Position numbers and translations under genes: made by a program
Origin: UQRS01 sp050946935
GTDB taxonomy: Bacteria > Bacillota > Clostridia > Oscillospirales > Acutalibacteraceae
Direction of reading: 5' to 3'
NCBI GenBank assembly: GCA_050946935.1
Contig: JBMNVR010000022.1
Coordinates: forward strand, 1 to 28,630
DNA length: 28,630 nucleotides
The notes under the pieces: model-generated
Databases searched by the model: none
Told to the model about the DNA's origin: nothing
Seen by the model: the letters and a program-made list of their open reading frames with translations, nothing else
Shown: positions 7,831 through 16,405 of the stretch, one piece after another
Position numbering within the stretch: the stretch's first letter is position 1
Layout of the letters: each line of letters starts with the position of its first letter

Positions 7831-7882
7831 AAAAGGGCGGCGGATTATGTAGAATAATCGTAGTTTATTCTGCCGCCCTTTT
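7831..7882 (+). terminator. Intrinsic terminator after the sigma-like gene
   Basis: AAAAGGGCGGC (7831-7841) pairs exactly with GCCGCCCTTTT (7872-7882), with an inner GAATAA/TTATTC pairing. It separates the small cassette from the rnf operon. Confidence 0.85.
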
Positions 7883-7904
7883 GGGGCGGCCGTTTTATGA
7901 AAAA

Positions 7905-7945
7905 GCGGACGCGGGGTATGGGGCTTGGCCCATTCTCCCGTCCGC
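7905..7945 (+). promoter_or_regulatory. Structured leader upstream of rnfC
   Basis: GCGGAC-GC-GGG (7905-7915) pairs with CCC-GTCCGC (7937-7945) with a two-base bulge, and ATGGG (7918-7922) pairs with CCCAT (7929-7933) inside it. The hairpin ends 46 bases before the rnfC ATG and lacks a T run. I could not see a convincing promoter between the terminator at 7882 and rnfC, nor a match to a known riboswitch. Confidence 0.35.
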
Positions 7946-7991
7946 AACGGCATCCTTTATGATTTTAAGTGGAAAAGAGGCTTTCAGTCGT

Positions 7992-9341
7992 ATGCAAAAT
8001 CAGACAGCAGTGGTAAGCGCCGCGGCGCAGATTCACGGCGGCGTCCATCCCGGACATTTTAAAAACACCGCCGACTGCGCAACGGTGATCATGCCCCCGC
8101 CGGAGAAGGTCACCATCTGCATGCAGCAGCATATCGGCGCGCCCTGCAAACCGACGGTCAAGAAAGGCGACCCCGTCTTTGTCGGACAGGTTGTCGGGGA
8201 CAACGACGCCTATGTCTGCGCACCGATTCATTCGAGCGTGTCCGGCACCGTGACCGGCATTGTCGAGGTTCTGCTCCCCACCGGGGCGAAATGTCCGGCG
8301 GTCGAAATCGCCTCAGACGGGAAGATGACGCTCGATCCCACCCTGGCGCCGTCCCCGGTCTCCTCCGCGGAGGAGCTGGTGGCCGCCGCCCGCGCGTCGG
8401 GTCTGGTCGGCCTTGGCGGCGCGGGCTTTCCGGCCCATGTCAAGCTGAGTCCTAAGCCGGGCACCGATCTGGACACCCTCATCATCAACGGGGCGGAGTG
8501 CGAACCCTATATCACCGCCGACTACCGCGAATGTATCGAGCACGCCGACGATATTATGGAGGGGGTCTACCGCATTAAGGCGCTGATGGGCTTTGAGCGG
8601 GTCATCATCGGGGTCGAGGACAATAAGCCAGAGGCCATCCGTATCTTGCATGAGATCGCGGCCGACAAGCGGGACACAAACGACTCGGTCAACCTGCTGC
8701 GGCTGAAGTCCCAATATCCCCAGGGGGCAGAAAAGGTTCTGATCTATACCGCAACCGGGCGCAAACAGCCGCTCGGCAAGCTGCCGGCCGATGTCGGATG
8801 CGTGGTCATGAACATCACCAGCGTCTCCTTCCTCAACCGATACATACGCACCGGCATGCCGCTTGTGACCAAGCGGCTGACGGTCGACGGCCCGGCCATC
8901 GCCCATCCGATGAATGTCGAGGTACCGATCGGCGCCTCCATCCGGGATGTGATTGCATTCTGCGGCGGCTACGCCTGTGCGCCGGAGAAGCTGATTACCG
9001 GCGGCCCAATGATGGGGTTTGCCGTGATGGACGATACCCTGCCGATTTTAAAGCAGAACAATGCCATTCTCGCCTTTGACGCAGCGGCCGCCGCCGTACC
9101 TGAAAGCGGCCCCTGTATCCGCTGCGGAAGATGTATTCGCGGATGTCCCATGCAGCTCCAGCCCGCCGCAGTTGAGACGGCGCTCAAGACCGGCGGAGAT
9201 CCCGCCGCGTTGGAGAAATTGGGCGTTCCCTATTGCATTGAGTGCGGAAGCTGCTCGTACATCTGTCCGGCCAAGCGGCAGCTCGTTCAGTCGATGCGGC
9301 TTGCCAAAGCAAAAATCAGAAAGGCGGGTGATAAAAAATGA
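7992..9341 (+). CDS. rnfC: Ion-translocating Rnf complex subunit C
   Basis: 449 residues, the usual length. The frame is open upstream to 7731, but that part crosses a terminator; the ATG at 7992 (AAGAGG 11 bases before) places the family-typical IHGGVHPGHFK near the N-terminus. RnfC is the peripheral NADH/FMN subunit that exchanges electrons between NAD and the rest of Rnf. Visible: the QQHIGAPCKPTVKKGD barrel-sandwich segment, the glycine-rich nucleotide motif GLVGLGGAGFP (137-147), and two [4Fe-4S] motifs, C375-x2-C378-x2-C381-x3-C385P and C415-x2-C418-x2-C421-x3-C425P. It overlaps rnfD by 4 bases. First gene of rnfCDGEAB, the order typical of Clostridia. Confidence 0.96.
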   Translation: MQNQTAVVSAAAQIHGGVHPGHFKNTADCATVIMPPPEKVTICMQQHIGAPCKPTVKKGDPVFVGQVVGDNDAYVCAPIHSSVSGTVTGIVEVLLPTGAKCPAVEIASDGKMTLDPTLAPSPVSSAEELVAAARASGLVGLGGAGFPAHVKLSPKPGTDLDTLIINGAECEPYITADYRECIEHADDIMEGVYRIKALMGFERVIIGVEDNKPEAIRILHEIAADKRDTNDSVNLLRLKSQYPQGAEKVLIYTATGRKQPLGKLPADVGCVVMNITSVSFLNRYIRTGMPLVTKRLTVDGPAIAHPMNVEVPIGASIRDVIAFCGGYACAPEKLITGGPMMGFAVMDDTLPILKQNNAILAFDAAAAAVPESGPCIRCGRCIRGCPMQLQPAAVETALKTGGDPAALEKLGVPYCIECGSCSYICPAKRQLVQSMRLAKAKIRKAGDKK

Positions 9342-10267
9342 ACGGTCTGATCGTATCTTCCTCGCCTCACTTCCGGCACAGGGATACAACAGCGAGCATC
9401 ATGCTCGACGTACTGATCTCGCTGATTCCGGCAACGCTGGCCGGTATTGTCCTCTTCGGACCGCGGGCTGGGCTGCTGATTCTGGTTTGCGTCGCCTCGG
9501 CCGTGCTGGCGGAATATATCTGCTGCCGGATTTTGAAAAAGCCGAACTCTACGGGGGATTTGTCGGCCGCGGTGACCGGGCTGCTTCTGGCGCTGTGTCT
9601 GCCCCCCTCCCTCCCGCTGTGGATGGGGATGCTCGGCAGCGTTATCGCCATTGTCATTGTCAAGCAGTTGTTCGGCGGTTTGGGGCAGAATTTTGTCAAC
9701 CCCGCAATTACCGGACGGATTGTGCTGATGGTTTCTTTCCCGACAGCTATGACTACCTGGGATGCGCCTTTCGCCTGGCTGAATTCGGCCGACGCCGTGA
9801 CCACTGCCACACCACTGGCCGGCGGGAGCACGTTTACCCTCCAGCAACTGCTTCTCGGCTACAAGGGCGGCTGTATTGGAGAGACGTATGCCCTCGCCCT
9901 GCTGCTCGGCGGGATTTACCTCGTCGTACGGGGGGTCATCACGCCGGTAATCCCAGTCTGCTTTATCGGGACAACCGGTCTGCTGATGTGGGCCTTCGGC
10001 GGCGATCCGCTGTTCCATATTCTGACCGGCGGCCTGCTGCTGGGGGCGATTTTCATGGCAACCGATTATGTCACCAGCCCCTCGACTACCAAGGGTAAAG
10101 TGATCTACGCCATCGGCTGCGGCGCGATTACAGCCGTCATCCGGCAGTTTGGCTCTTTGCCGGAGGGGGTCTCCTACTCGATTCTGGTGATGAACATCAT
10201 TGTTCCTTATATCAACCGGCTTTGCGCGCCGAAGCCCTTCGGATGGGAGGGTGCAAAAGATGAATAA
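9338..10267 (+). CDS. rnfD: Ion-translocating Rnf complex subunit D
   Basis: 309 residues with about eight to ten membrane helices (NqrB/RnfD family). It carries covalently bound FMN and is part of the ion-pumping membrane core. The segment DAVTTATPL (about 152-160) is where the flavin-bearing threonine is expected; which of T155, T156 or T158 is used cannot be decided by eye. The conserved KQLFGGLGQNFVNPAITGR and PLFHILTGGLLLGAIFMATD stretches are intact. The ATG overlaps the rnfC stop (ATGA) and the end overlaps rnfG by 8 bases, so translation is coupled. Confidence 0.96.
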   Translation: MNGLIVSSSPHFRHRDTTASIMLDVLISLIPATLAGIVLFGPRAGLLILVCVASAVLAEYICCRILKKPNSTGDLSAAVTGLLLALCLPPSLPLWMGMLGSVIAIVIVKQLFGGLGQNFVNPAITGRIVLMVSFPTAMTTWDAPFAWLNSADAVTTATPLAGGSTFTLQQLLLGYKGGCIGETYALALLLGGIYLVVRGVITPVIPVCFIGTTGLLMWAFGGDPLFHILTGGLLLGAIFMATDYVTSPSTTKGKVIYAIGCGAITAVIRQFGSLPEGVSYSILVMNIIVPYINRLCAPKPFGWEGAKDE

Positions 10268-10817
10268 AATCAAAAACATTCTTTTGCCGCCGCTGGTTTT
10301 GTTTGTAATCTGCGCCGTCATCACAGCGGTACTGGCTGTGACTAACGCCGCGACCAAGGACAAGATTGCCGCACTGGAGGCCGAGACGCAGGCTGAGGCG
10401 ATGACCCGCCTTCTCCCGGCCGACCGCTTTGAAGAGCAAAGCGGTGAGCTGGACGGCGAAAGCTTTACGTATTATAAGGCCGTGCAGGGCGGTAAAACCG
10501 CCGGCTATGTCTTTGTAACCGCCGGGCGCGGCTATGGCGGCAGCGTCTCGGTCATGACGGCCTTGGACGGGGACGGCGCCATTCTCGCAATGGAAGTTTT
10601 GTCCGCCTCGGACGAGACGCCCGGCCTCGGTGCAAACGCGCTGAAATCCGACTGGTGGACCCAGTTCGCCGGAAAATCGGGCGAGCTTGCCGTCTCCAAA
10701 GACGGCGGTGAGGTTGACGCCCTGACCGGCGCGACCATCACCTCCCGCGCGGTGGTCGGCGCGGTCAACACGGCGCTGGAATATTTTAGCGCACTGGAGG
10801 TGGGCAGCAATGGCTAA
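10260..10817 (+). CDS. rnfG: Ion-translocating Rnf complex subunit G
   Basis: 185 residues. The ATG at 10260 is preferred over the in-frame one at 10200 because GGGAGG lies 8-9 bases before it and the protein then begins directly with its membrane anchor (about 8-28). The rest is an FMN-binding domain outside the membrane. The flavin attachment motif TGAT is at 156-159 (DALTGATITSRAV), with T159 as the expected covalent FMN site. It also has the ETPGLGANA loop typical of RnfG/NqrC. It overlaps rnfD and rnfE by 8 bases each. Confidence 0.95.
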   Translation: MNKIKNILLPPLVLFVICAVITAVLAVTNAATKDKIAALEAETQAEAMTRLLPADRFEEQSGELDGESFTYYKAVQGGKTAGYVFVTAGRGYGGSVSVMTALDGDGAILAMEVLSASDETPGLGANALKSDWWTQFAGKSGELAVSKDGGEVDALTGATITSRAVVGAVNTALEYFSALEVGSNG

Positions 10818-11589
10818 AGCAAAGAATCAAGTGGCAAAACCGGAATACGGCAAAATCTTTACAGCCGGCATCGTGCGGGAGAACCCGGTTCTCCGGCTGG
10901 TGCTGGGCACCTGTCCTACCCTCGCTGTCACGACCGCCGCAATCAACGGCATCGGCATGGGTGTCGCCGCAACACTGGTTCTGCTCGGCTCCAATATTGC
11001 GATCTCCCTCTTACGGAAGGTCATTCCCGACCGTGTGCGGATTCCGGCCTATATCACCATCATCGCCGGGTTTGTTACGGTGGTACAGATGCTGGTGAAA
11101 GCCTTTGCACCGGCGATCGACGCATCGCTGGGCATTTACCTCCCCCTGATCGTGGTCAACTGTATCATCCTCGCCAGGGCGGAGATGTTCGCGAGCAAAA
11201 ACACCCTGCTTCCCTCCATCCTCGACGCGCTGGGCATGGGTATCGGTTTCACTGCCACCCTGGTTCTGATGGGCGCGATCCGGGAGATGATCGGCGCCGG
11301 CACCATCTTCGGACTGCCGGTGACCGCGGCCTTTATCGACCCCATGATTATCGCCATCCTGCCGCCCGGCGGCTTCTTCGTCTTTGGCGTACTGGTTGCA
11401 CTGGCCAACGCACTCGCCCGCCGCATGGGCAAAAAGCCGGTCGACTCCCTCGGGTGCGAGAACTGCCCCGGCTGCGGGGAGGGCGGCTGCGCCGCCTGTG
11501 GCATGTCGGACTATACCGAGGCGGTTGATTCATCCGCTCCCGAAGCGGCGGACATCAACCAAGCGCCGGAAAGTGAGGTGCAGGACTGA
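10810..11589 (+). CDS. rnfE: Ion-translocating Rnf complex subunit E with a cysteine-rich C-terminal tail
   Basis: 259 residues with six predicted membrane helices (NqrD/RnfE family). LGTCPTLA and VNCIILA supply the cysteines that, with those of RnfA, hold the [2Fe-2S] cluster inside the membrane in Rnf/Nqr structures. After the last helix comes a hydrophilic tail of about 50 residues with C216, C219, C222, C227 and C230 (CENCPGCGEGGCAACG), followed by an acidic end. The core is about 205 residues in most relatives, so the tail is an extension; its cysteine spacing suggests metal or disulfide binding, which is inference. The stop overlaps the rnfA start by one base. Confidence 0.96.
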   Translation: MAKAKNQVAKPEYGKIFTAGIVRENPVLRLVLGTCPTLAVTTAAINGIGMGVAATLVLLGSNIAISLLRKVIPDRVRIPAYITIIAGFVTVVQMLVKAFAPAIDASLGIYLPLIVVNCIILARAEMFASKNTLLPSILDALGMGIGFTATLVLMGAIREMIGAGTIFGLPVTAAFIDPMIIAILPPGGFFVFGVLVALANALARRMGKKPVDSLGCENCPGCGEGGCAACGMSDYTEAVDSSAPEAADINQAPESEVQD

Positions 11590-12179
11590 TGGAACTTCTG
11601 AAATCCATGATCCCGGTTCTGCTGGCCGGCATTCTGACCGAGAATATGGTGCTTTCCAAATTTCTTGGAATCTGCCCCTTCCTCGGTGTATCGAAAAAGA
11701 CCGATACCGCCCTGAGCATGAGTCTGGCGGTTATCTTTGTCATGGTGCTGGCAACGGCCGCAACCTATCCGATCTACGCCTGGCTGCTGGTTCCAAACGG
11801 GCTGGAGTATTTACAAACCATCGTTTTTATCCTAATCATCGCGGCGCTGGTTCAACTGGTGGAAATCATTTTAAAGAAGTTTGTTCCGCCGATTTATAAG
11901 GCGCTGGGCATCTACCTCCCACTGATCACAACCAACTGCGCCGTGTTGGGCATTACCATGCTCAACTTCACCAATGAGCGGATCACCAGCTTCCCGCTGG
12001 CTCTGGTCAACGCGCTCGGCGCAGGGCTCGGGTTCATGCTGGCCATGGTGCTGTTTGCCGGCGTCCGGTCGAGGCTGGAGGCCTGCGACATTCCGAAGCC
12101 TTTGCAGGGCTTGCCGATCACCCTGATCGCAGCGGCCATCGTATCCTTGTCCTTCCTCGGCTTTGCCGGGATCGTTTGA
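11589..12179 (+). CDS. rnfA: Ion-translocating Rnf complex subunit A
   Basis: 196 residues, standard length, with six predicted membrane helices in inverted topology relative to RnfE. LGICPFLG near the N-terminus and TTNCAVLG in the middle carry the two cysteines for the RnfA/RnfE intramembrane [2Fe-2S] cluster. GGAACTTC after the start and the GAGGTG in the end of rnfE (about 9 bases before the ATG) give the translation signals. Highly conserved throughout, including the terminal GLPITLIAAAIVSLSFLGFAG. Together with RnfD and RnfE it forms the ion-conducting core. Confidence 0.97.
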   Translation: MELLKSMIPVLLAGILTENMVLSKFLGICPFLGVSKKTDTALSMSLAVIFVMVLATAATYPIYAWLLVPNGLEYLQTIVFILIIAALVQLVEIILKKFVPPIYKALGIYLPLITTNCAVLGITMLNFTNERITSFPLALVNALGAGLGFMLAMVLFAGVRSRLEACDIPKPLQGLPITLIAAAIVSLSFLGFAGIV

Positions 12180-12196
12180 GAAAGGGGGAGGCTTTT

Positions 12197-13009
12197 ATGA
12201 ATCCGATTGTATTTGCGGTTTTGGTGGTGTCAGGCATCGGGCTGGTGCTCGGAATCGGCCTGACCGTCGCCTCGGTTCTTCTCTCGGTTCCCGCGTCGGA
12301 AAAGACGGTCAAACTGCGCGAGTCGCTGCCGGGTGCCAACTGCGGCGCCTGCGGTTTTTCGGGCTGTGACGGCTATGCCGAAGCCCTCTCAAACGGGGAG
12401 GCGGCTCCCAACCTCTGCGCTCCGGGGGGCGCCGCGACAGCCGCCGCGCTGGCTGAAATCTGCGGGGTGGAGGCGGCGTTCGAAAAGCGCGAGGCCTTCG
12501 TCCACTGCGGCGGCGACTGCGAACGCTGCAAAACGAAACTGAACTATAAGGGGCTGGAAAGCTGCGCTGCTGCAGCCATGCTGTTCGGCGGCCCGGGTGG
12601 CTGTAACTTTGGATGCGTCGGCTTCGGCGACTGTGTGAAAGTTTGTGAATACGACGCGCTCAACGTGGTCGACGGACTGGCGAGGGTCAATCCGCTGCTC
12701 TGCACCGGCTGCGGCCGGTGTGCGGCAGTCTGCCCTAAGCAAATTATCGAAATCCTGCCGGCCGAGCGCGGTGCGGCGGTACGCTGCTCCAACACCGATA
12801 AGGGGGCCGCGGCAAACAAGGTTTGCGCGGTTAGCTGCATCGGCTGCCGCATGTGCGAGAAAAAATGTCCGGCCGGCGCCATCCGGGTGGAGGGAAATCT
12901 GGCCCGTGTGGATCTTTCAAAATGCACCGGCTGCGGCATCTGCACCTCGGTCTGTCCGCGCGGCTGCATTGAGCATACCGACCTCGGCGCGGCGGTACAA
13001 ACGGCCTGA
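12197..13009 (+). CDS. rnfB: Ion-translocating Rnf complex subunit B (polyferredoxin)
   Basis: 270 residues; ATG at 12197 has GGGGGAGG 7-8 bases upstream. RnfB is the ferredoxin-facing entry or exit point for electrons. A membrane helix (about 4-30) is followed by the Fe-S domain C49-x2-C52-x4-C57-x16-C74, then C136-x3-C140-x5-C146-x3-C150P-like, C169-x2-C172-x2-C175-x3-C179P, C210/C214-x2-C217-x2-C220-x3-C224P, and C243-x2-C246-x2-C249-x3-C253P. That suggests one [4Fe-4S] in the N-terminal domain and about four more in the ferredoxin part. Last gene of the operon; the strong terminator at 13145-13187 follows. Confidence 0.96.
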   Translation: MNPIVFAVLVVSGIGLVLGIGLTVASVLLSVPASEKTVKLRESLPGANCGACGFSGCDGYAEALSNGEAAPNLCAPGGAATAAALAEICGVEAAFEKREAFVHCGGDCERCKTKLNYKGLESCAAAAMLFGGPGGCNFGCVGFGDCVKVCEYDALNVVDGLARVNPLLCTGCGRCAAVCPKQIIEILPAERGAAVRCSNTDKGAAANKVCAVSCIGCRMCEKKCPAGAIRVEGNLARVDLSKCTGCGICTSVCPRGCIEHTDLGAAVQTA

Positions 13010-13144
13010 GGTTGAATGCTATCCAATTCTCCGGGTTCTTTTGTCCAGTGCGCGTCGATATGGTTTTCACCTGCCCGCGTGCCTCCTTTGGCAATCCAGC
13101 CATCGCATATCAACGATGAGGGGTTTGGTGAAGTTTTATAAATA

Positions 13145-13187
13145 AAAAAAAGCGTCGTGTAAGATGATTTTACACGACGCTTTTTTA
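13145..13187. terminator. Strong bidirectional terminator between rnfB and cysK
   Basis: AGCGTCGTGTAA (13151-13162) pairs with TTACACGACGC and the following Ts, extended by an A run on the left and T run on the right. U-rich tails exist on both strands, so it ends both rnfCDGEAB (+) and the cysK-side transcript (-). Confidence 0.95.
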
Positions 13188-13229
13188 TCATAATACATAA
13201 TAGGATTCAAATAAAAGGCATGTCCCACA

Positions 13230-14162
13230 TCAGTCTGCAAACAGGTCGGTCGATAGATACCGCTCCCCCGTGTCGGGCAGTAGCGCCACAATCAGCCGGT
13301 GGGCATTCTCTGCCCGTTTGGCAACCTCTCCCGCGGCGAATAGCGCCGCGCCGGAGGAAATGCCGGCCAGAATCCCCTCAGTTCGCGCCAGCCGTTTGGC
13401 GGCCGAGATGGCGTCACCGTCGGTCACACGGATTACCTCGTTATAAATCGCGGTATTCAGCACCTCCGGCACGAAGCCGGCGCCGATTCCCTGCAGGCCG
13501 TGCGGACCAGGGTTTCCGCCCGACAGGACGGGAGAGCCGGACGGCTCGACCGCAATGACCTGTATGCCGAGGTTGCGCTTTTTCAAATACTCCCCCACGC
13601 CGGTGATGGTACCGCCGGTGCCGACCCCGGCGACGAAAATATCCACCTCGCCATCGGTGTCCTCCCAAATCTCAGGTCCGGTGGTGAGGTAGTGCGCCCG
13701 TGGGTTGGAAGGGTTGTCAAACTGTCCCATCAGCATGCTGCCGGGGTAGTTCTGCACAAGCTCCTTCGCCTTGGCGATGGCACCAGCCATACCCTTCGTT
13801 CCCTCGGTCAGATAAATCTCCGCTCCGTAGCCGCGCAGCAGCTTGCGGCGTTCGATGCTCATGGTCTCCGGCATGACAAAGAGCGCCTTATACCCCCGTG
13901 CCGCCGCAATCGCAGCAAGACCGATGCCGGTATTGCCGCTGGTCGGTTCGATCAACAAAGCGCCCGGCCTCAAGCGGCCGTCCGCTTCGGCGTCTTTGAT
14001 CATCTGCAAAGCGATGCGATCCTTGGCGCTGCCGGCGGGATTGAACGCCTCCAGCTTGACGGCAAGGGTCGCGGTCACACCAATCTCCTTCGCGTAATTG
14101 TGCAGCCGGAGCAGCGGCGTTTTGCCCACCAGCTCGGTCACACTGTTGTAGAGTCTGCCCAT
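13230..14162 (-). CDS. cysK: Cysteine synthase A (O-acetylserine sulfhydrylase)
   Basis: 310 residues, PLP fold-type II enzyme making L-cysteine from O-acetylserine and sulfide in the cytoplasm. PLP lysine K47 in NPAGSAKDR, the substrate loop TSGNTG (74-79), and the phosphate-binding GTGGT (181-185) are all present, as is the C-terminal GISSGAAL. AAGGGGA lies about 7 bases before the ATG. It is the last gene of a ten-gene same-strand run, 30 bases after ruvX, and ends at the bidirectional terminator. Cystathionine-beta-synthase-like lyases share the fold, but the length and motifs fit CysK best. Confidence 0.95.
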   Translation of the reverse strand: MGRLYNSVTELVGKTPLLRLHNYAKEIGVTATLAVKLEAFNPAGSAKDRIALQMIKDAEADGRLRPGALLIEPTSGNTGIGLAAIAAARGYKALFVMPETMSIERRKLLRGYGAEIYLTEGTKGMAGAIAKAKELVQNYPGSMLMGQFDNPSNPRAHYLTTGPEIWEDTDGEVDIFVAGVGTGGTITGVGEYLKKRNLGIQVIAVEPSGSPVLSGGNPGPHGLQGIGAGFVPEVLNTAIYNEVIRVTDGDAISAAKRLARTEGILAGISSGAALFAAGEVAKRAENAHRLIVALLPDTGERYLSTDLFAD

Positions 14163-14192
14163 GGAAATCCCCTTCTCTCTATGTTTGCTCCG

Positions 14193-14621
14193 TCATGACC
14201 GCCCGGCGGTGTTTTTTCGGCGGGCGAGATAATCCTCCAAAATCATGACGGCCGCCACCGCGTCGACCACGTCTTTGCGCTTTTTACCCCGCGTGTCGGT
14301 GTAATTCAGCGCCGTGTGCGCCGAGAGGGTGGTGCAGCGTTCGTCCTGCATCTCAACCGGAAGGCCGGTGCGCCGGGCAAGGAGGGCAGCCGCCTCCCTA
14401 CACTCGGCCGCCTTGAAGCCCTCGCTCCCGTCCATGTTGCGCGGAAGGCCGACGACAATCAGCGCGGCCTTCTCCTCCGCCGCACGGGCGGCCAGCGCCT
14501 CAACAAGGCGATCGAGATCTCGCTCGTGGATCACGCCGCGGGGGAAAGCGAACGCCTCCCCCTTGTCGCAGACCGCCACCCCGGTCCGGGCGGCGCCGAG
14601 GTCAACCGATAGAATAATCAA
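14193..14621 (-). CDS. ruvX: RuvX/YqgF family Holliday junction resolvase-like nuclease
   Basis: 142 residues, RNase H-like fold. D7 in SVDLGAARTGVAV, the GLPRNMDGS loop, the DERCTT segment and the C-terminal DVVDAVAAVMILEDYL with its acidic residue match the YqgF/RuvX family, which is linked to 16S rRNA 5'-end maturation and possibly Holliday junction cleavage. The start codon is TTG at 14621; no ATG or GTG is available nearby. Its AAAGG signal overlaps the pyrD stop, so translation is probably coupled to pyrD. Gap to pyrD is 15 bases. Confidence 0.92.
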   Translation of the reverse strand: MIILSVDLGAARTGVAVCDKGEAFAFPRGVIHERDLDRLVEALAARAAEEKAALIVVGLPRNMDGSEGFKAAECREAAALLARRTGLPVEMQDERCTTLSAHTALNYTDTRGKKRKDVVDAVAAVMILEDYLARRKNTAGRS

Positions 14622-14636
14622 TCTACATCACAGCCT

Positions 14637-15548
14637 TTACCAGGGCTTTACGCCTCCGACAATTTCGTTAACCGAGGCGACGCCCCGTTCATCCAGATAC
14701 CGTTCCAACCCGGTCAGCACCTTAATCGGGGTGTAGGGATCGGTGAAGTTGGCGGTACCGATCTGCACCGCCCGGGCGCCGGCCAGCATCAGCTCGACCG
14801 CATCCTCCCATTTTGAGATGCCGCCCATCCCGACCACCGGGATGTGCACGCGGCTTGCAACCTCCCACACCATGCGGACGGCGACCGGCAGGACAGCCGG
14901 GCCGGAAAGACCGCCGGTGTTGTTGCGCAAAATCGGCCGGCCGGTGCGAACGTCGATCCGCATGCCGGTCAGGGTATTGATGAGGGAGACGGCATCGGCT
15001 CCCTCACTCTCCACCGCGGCGGCAACATCAGAGATCGAAGCGGCATTGGGCGACAGCTTGACCATCAGCGGCTTCTTGCAAACCGCGCGCACTGCTTTGG
15101 TAACGCTCGCCGCCATCTCCGGCACCGTACCGAAGGCCACGCCACCCTGCTTTACATTCGGACAGGAGATGTTCATTTCAATCATATCCGCCGCCGTGTC
15201 GTTCAGCTTTTCGGCCACGGCAACATACTCCTCGGCCGTGCGGCCGGCAATATTGACGATGATCCGGGTATCTTGCTTGGCCAGCCAGGGAAGCTCCGTT
15301 TTGACCACCTTATCCACGCCGGGATTTTGCAGCCCGACGCTGTTCAGCATACCCGCAGGCGTTTCGGCAATCCGGGGGCTGTCGTTGCCCATCCGCGGCT
15401 CCAGCGTCGTCCCCTTGCAGGAGATTCCGCCAAGACTGGAAAGCGGGTACAATTCCGAATACTCCCGCCCGAAGCCGAAGGAGCCGGAGGCGGTGATCAC
15501 CGGGTTTCTGAATTCCACGCCCGCGATATTTACACGTAAATCCGCCAT
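14637..15548 (-). CDS. pyrD: Dihydroorotate dehydrogenase B, catalytic subunit
   Basis: 303 residues, class 1B dihydroorotate dehydrogenase (FMN subunit). The ATG at 15548 has AAAGGAGGT 9 bases upstream and its first base overlaps the pyrK stop; the frame is open to 15593 without a binding site. FMN/substrate motifs: GSFGFGREY, K45 in SCKGTT, and NISCPNV with the catalytic C129 (class 1 uses Cys as base). With PyrK it oxidises dihydroorotate to orotate and passes electrons to NAD. Directly coupled to pyrK. Confidence 0.96.
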   Translation of the reverse strand: MADLRVNIAGVEFRNPVITASGSFGFGREYSELYPLSSLGGISCKGTTLEPRMGNDSPRIAETPAGMLNSVGLQNPGVDKVVKTELPWLAKQDTRIIVNIAGRTAEEYVAVAEKLNDTAADMIEMNISCPNVKQGGVAFGTVPEMAASVTKAVRAVCKKPLMVKLSPNAASISDVAAAVESEGADAVSLINTLTGMRIDVRTGRPILRNNTGGLSGPAVLPVAVRMVWEVASRVHIPVVGMGGISKWEDAVELMLAGARAVQIGTANFTDPYTPIKVLTGLERYLDERGVASVNEIVGGVKPW

Positions 15549-16312
15549 TACCAAACTACCTCCTTTGCGTCGATCACCGGGCCATAGCGGCAAACCTGGG
15601 CATGCCGGACGTCCTTGCCGTCGGTCACCTTACACACGCAGCCGACACAAGCGCCGATACCACAGCCCATCCGCTCCTCAAGCGAGACTTGACAGGCTAC
15701 CCCGGCCTTTTCTGCCAGGCCGGCAACCGCCCTCAGCATCGGGATCGGGCCGCAGGCCAGAATCAGATCATATCCCACCGTCTTCATCCGTTCGGCCAGA
15801 ATGTCGGTGACAAAGCCCTTTTGCCCCGCGCTTCCGTCGTCGGTTGCGAGCGCGACGTGGGCACAGGCCGCCTCAAACTCGTCCATAAGAATAACCGCGC
15901 CCTGATTTTTGAAGCCGAGAATCGCCTCCGCCCTGCCGCCGGCGGCCTGTGCCACCGCCAGCATGGGGGGCGTGCCAATACCGCCGCCGATCACGACCGG
16001 TCGATCGGCCCGCTTCAAAGAAAAGCCGTGCCCCAGCGGTCCGAGAAGGTCGATGGTTTCCCCCTCCGACAGAGTGGACATCCAGCGCGTCCCCTCCCCT
16101 TTGACGAGGTATACCAGGCGGATGGTCTCCGCCTTCGGATCAAATTCACAAATCGAGATCGGCCGGCGCAGCGTTTTCCCCTCGCAATAAACCTGCATAA
16201 ACTGGCCGATCGAAGCCGCTGTCGCTTGCGGCGTGCGGACGGTCATATCGTAAATGCCGTCGGCAATCCGCCGATTGGACAGCACCGTGCCGAGTGCTTT
16301 GGTATAGCCCAT
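15548..16312 (-). CDS. pyrK: Dihydroorotate dehydrogenase B, electron transfer subunit
   Basis: 254 residues from the ATG at 16312 (AAAGGA 11 bases before); a GTG at 16321 is also possible, giving 257. Ferredoxin-reductase fold: FAD motif RRPISIC (49-55), the GPLGHGFSL loop (91-99), the NAD site GGGIGTPPML (109-118), and the C-terminal [2Fe-2S] ligands C217, C222, C225 and C241. It moves electrons from PyrD-bound FMN to NAD. It lies 93 bases after pyrF, the widest gap inside the ten-gene run; a TATAAA is visible there but without a clear -35. Confidence 0.95.
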   Translation of the reverse strand: MGYTKALGTVLSNRRIADGIYDMTVRTPQATAASIGQFMQVYCEGKTLRRPISICEFDPKAETIRLVYLVKGEGTRWMSTLSEGETIDLLGPLGHGFSLKRADRPVVIGGGIGTPPMLAVAQAAGGRAEAILGFKNQGAVILMDEFEAACAHVALATDDGSAGQKGFVTDILAERMKTVGYDLILACGPIPMLRAVAGLAEKAGVACQVSLEERMGCGIGACVGCVCKVTDGKDVRHAQVCRYGPVIDAKEVVW

Positions 16313-16405
16313 ACCTTCCACTTTCCTTTCTGTCTGTCACAGTGTCGCACCCACTCCCCTTTTATACAGAAGCGGCAAAAAGTTTTTCTTGAAACCGGCG
16401 GCGTT

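Noticed and set aside
7731..7991. An N-terminal extension of RnfC by 87 residues
   Set aside because: It would begin inside the sigma-like gene and read through a strong terminator; the usual RnfC start motif is near 7992.
12544..13191. A 215-codon minus-strand frame across the end of rnfB and the intergenic region
   Set aside because: Most of it is antisense to the cysteine-rich end of rnfB and it starts inside the bidirectional terminator; no family resemblance.
16322..16405. A promoter before pyrK (TATAAA on the minus strand)
   Set aside because: No acceptable -35 element lies 16-18 bases upstream.
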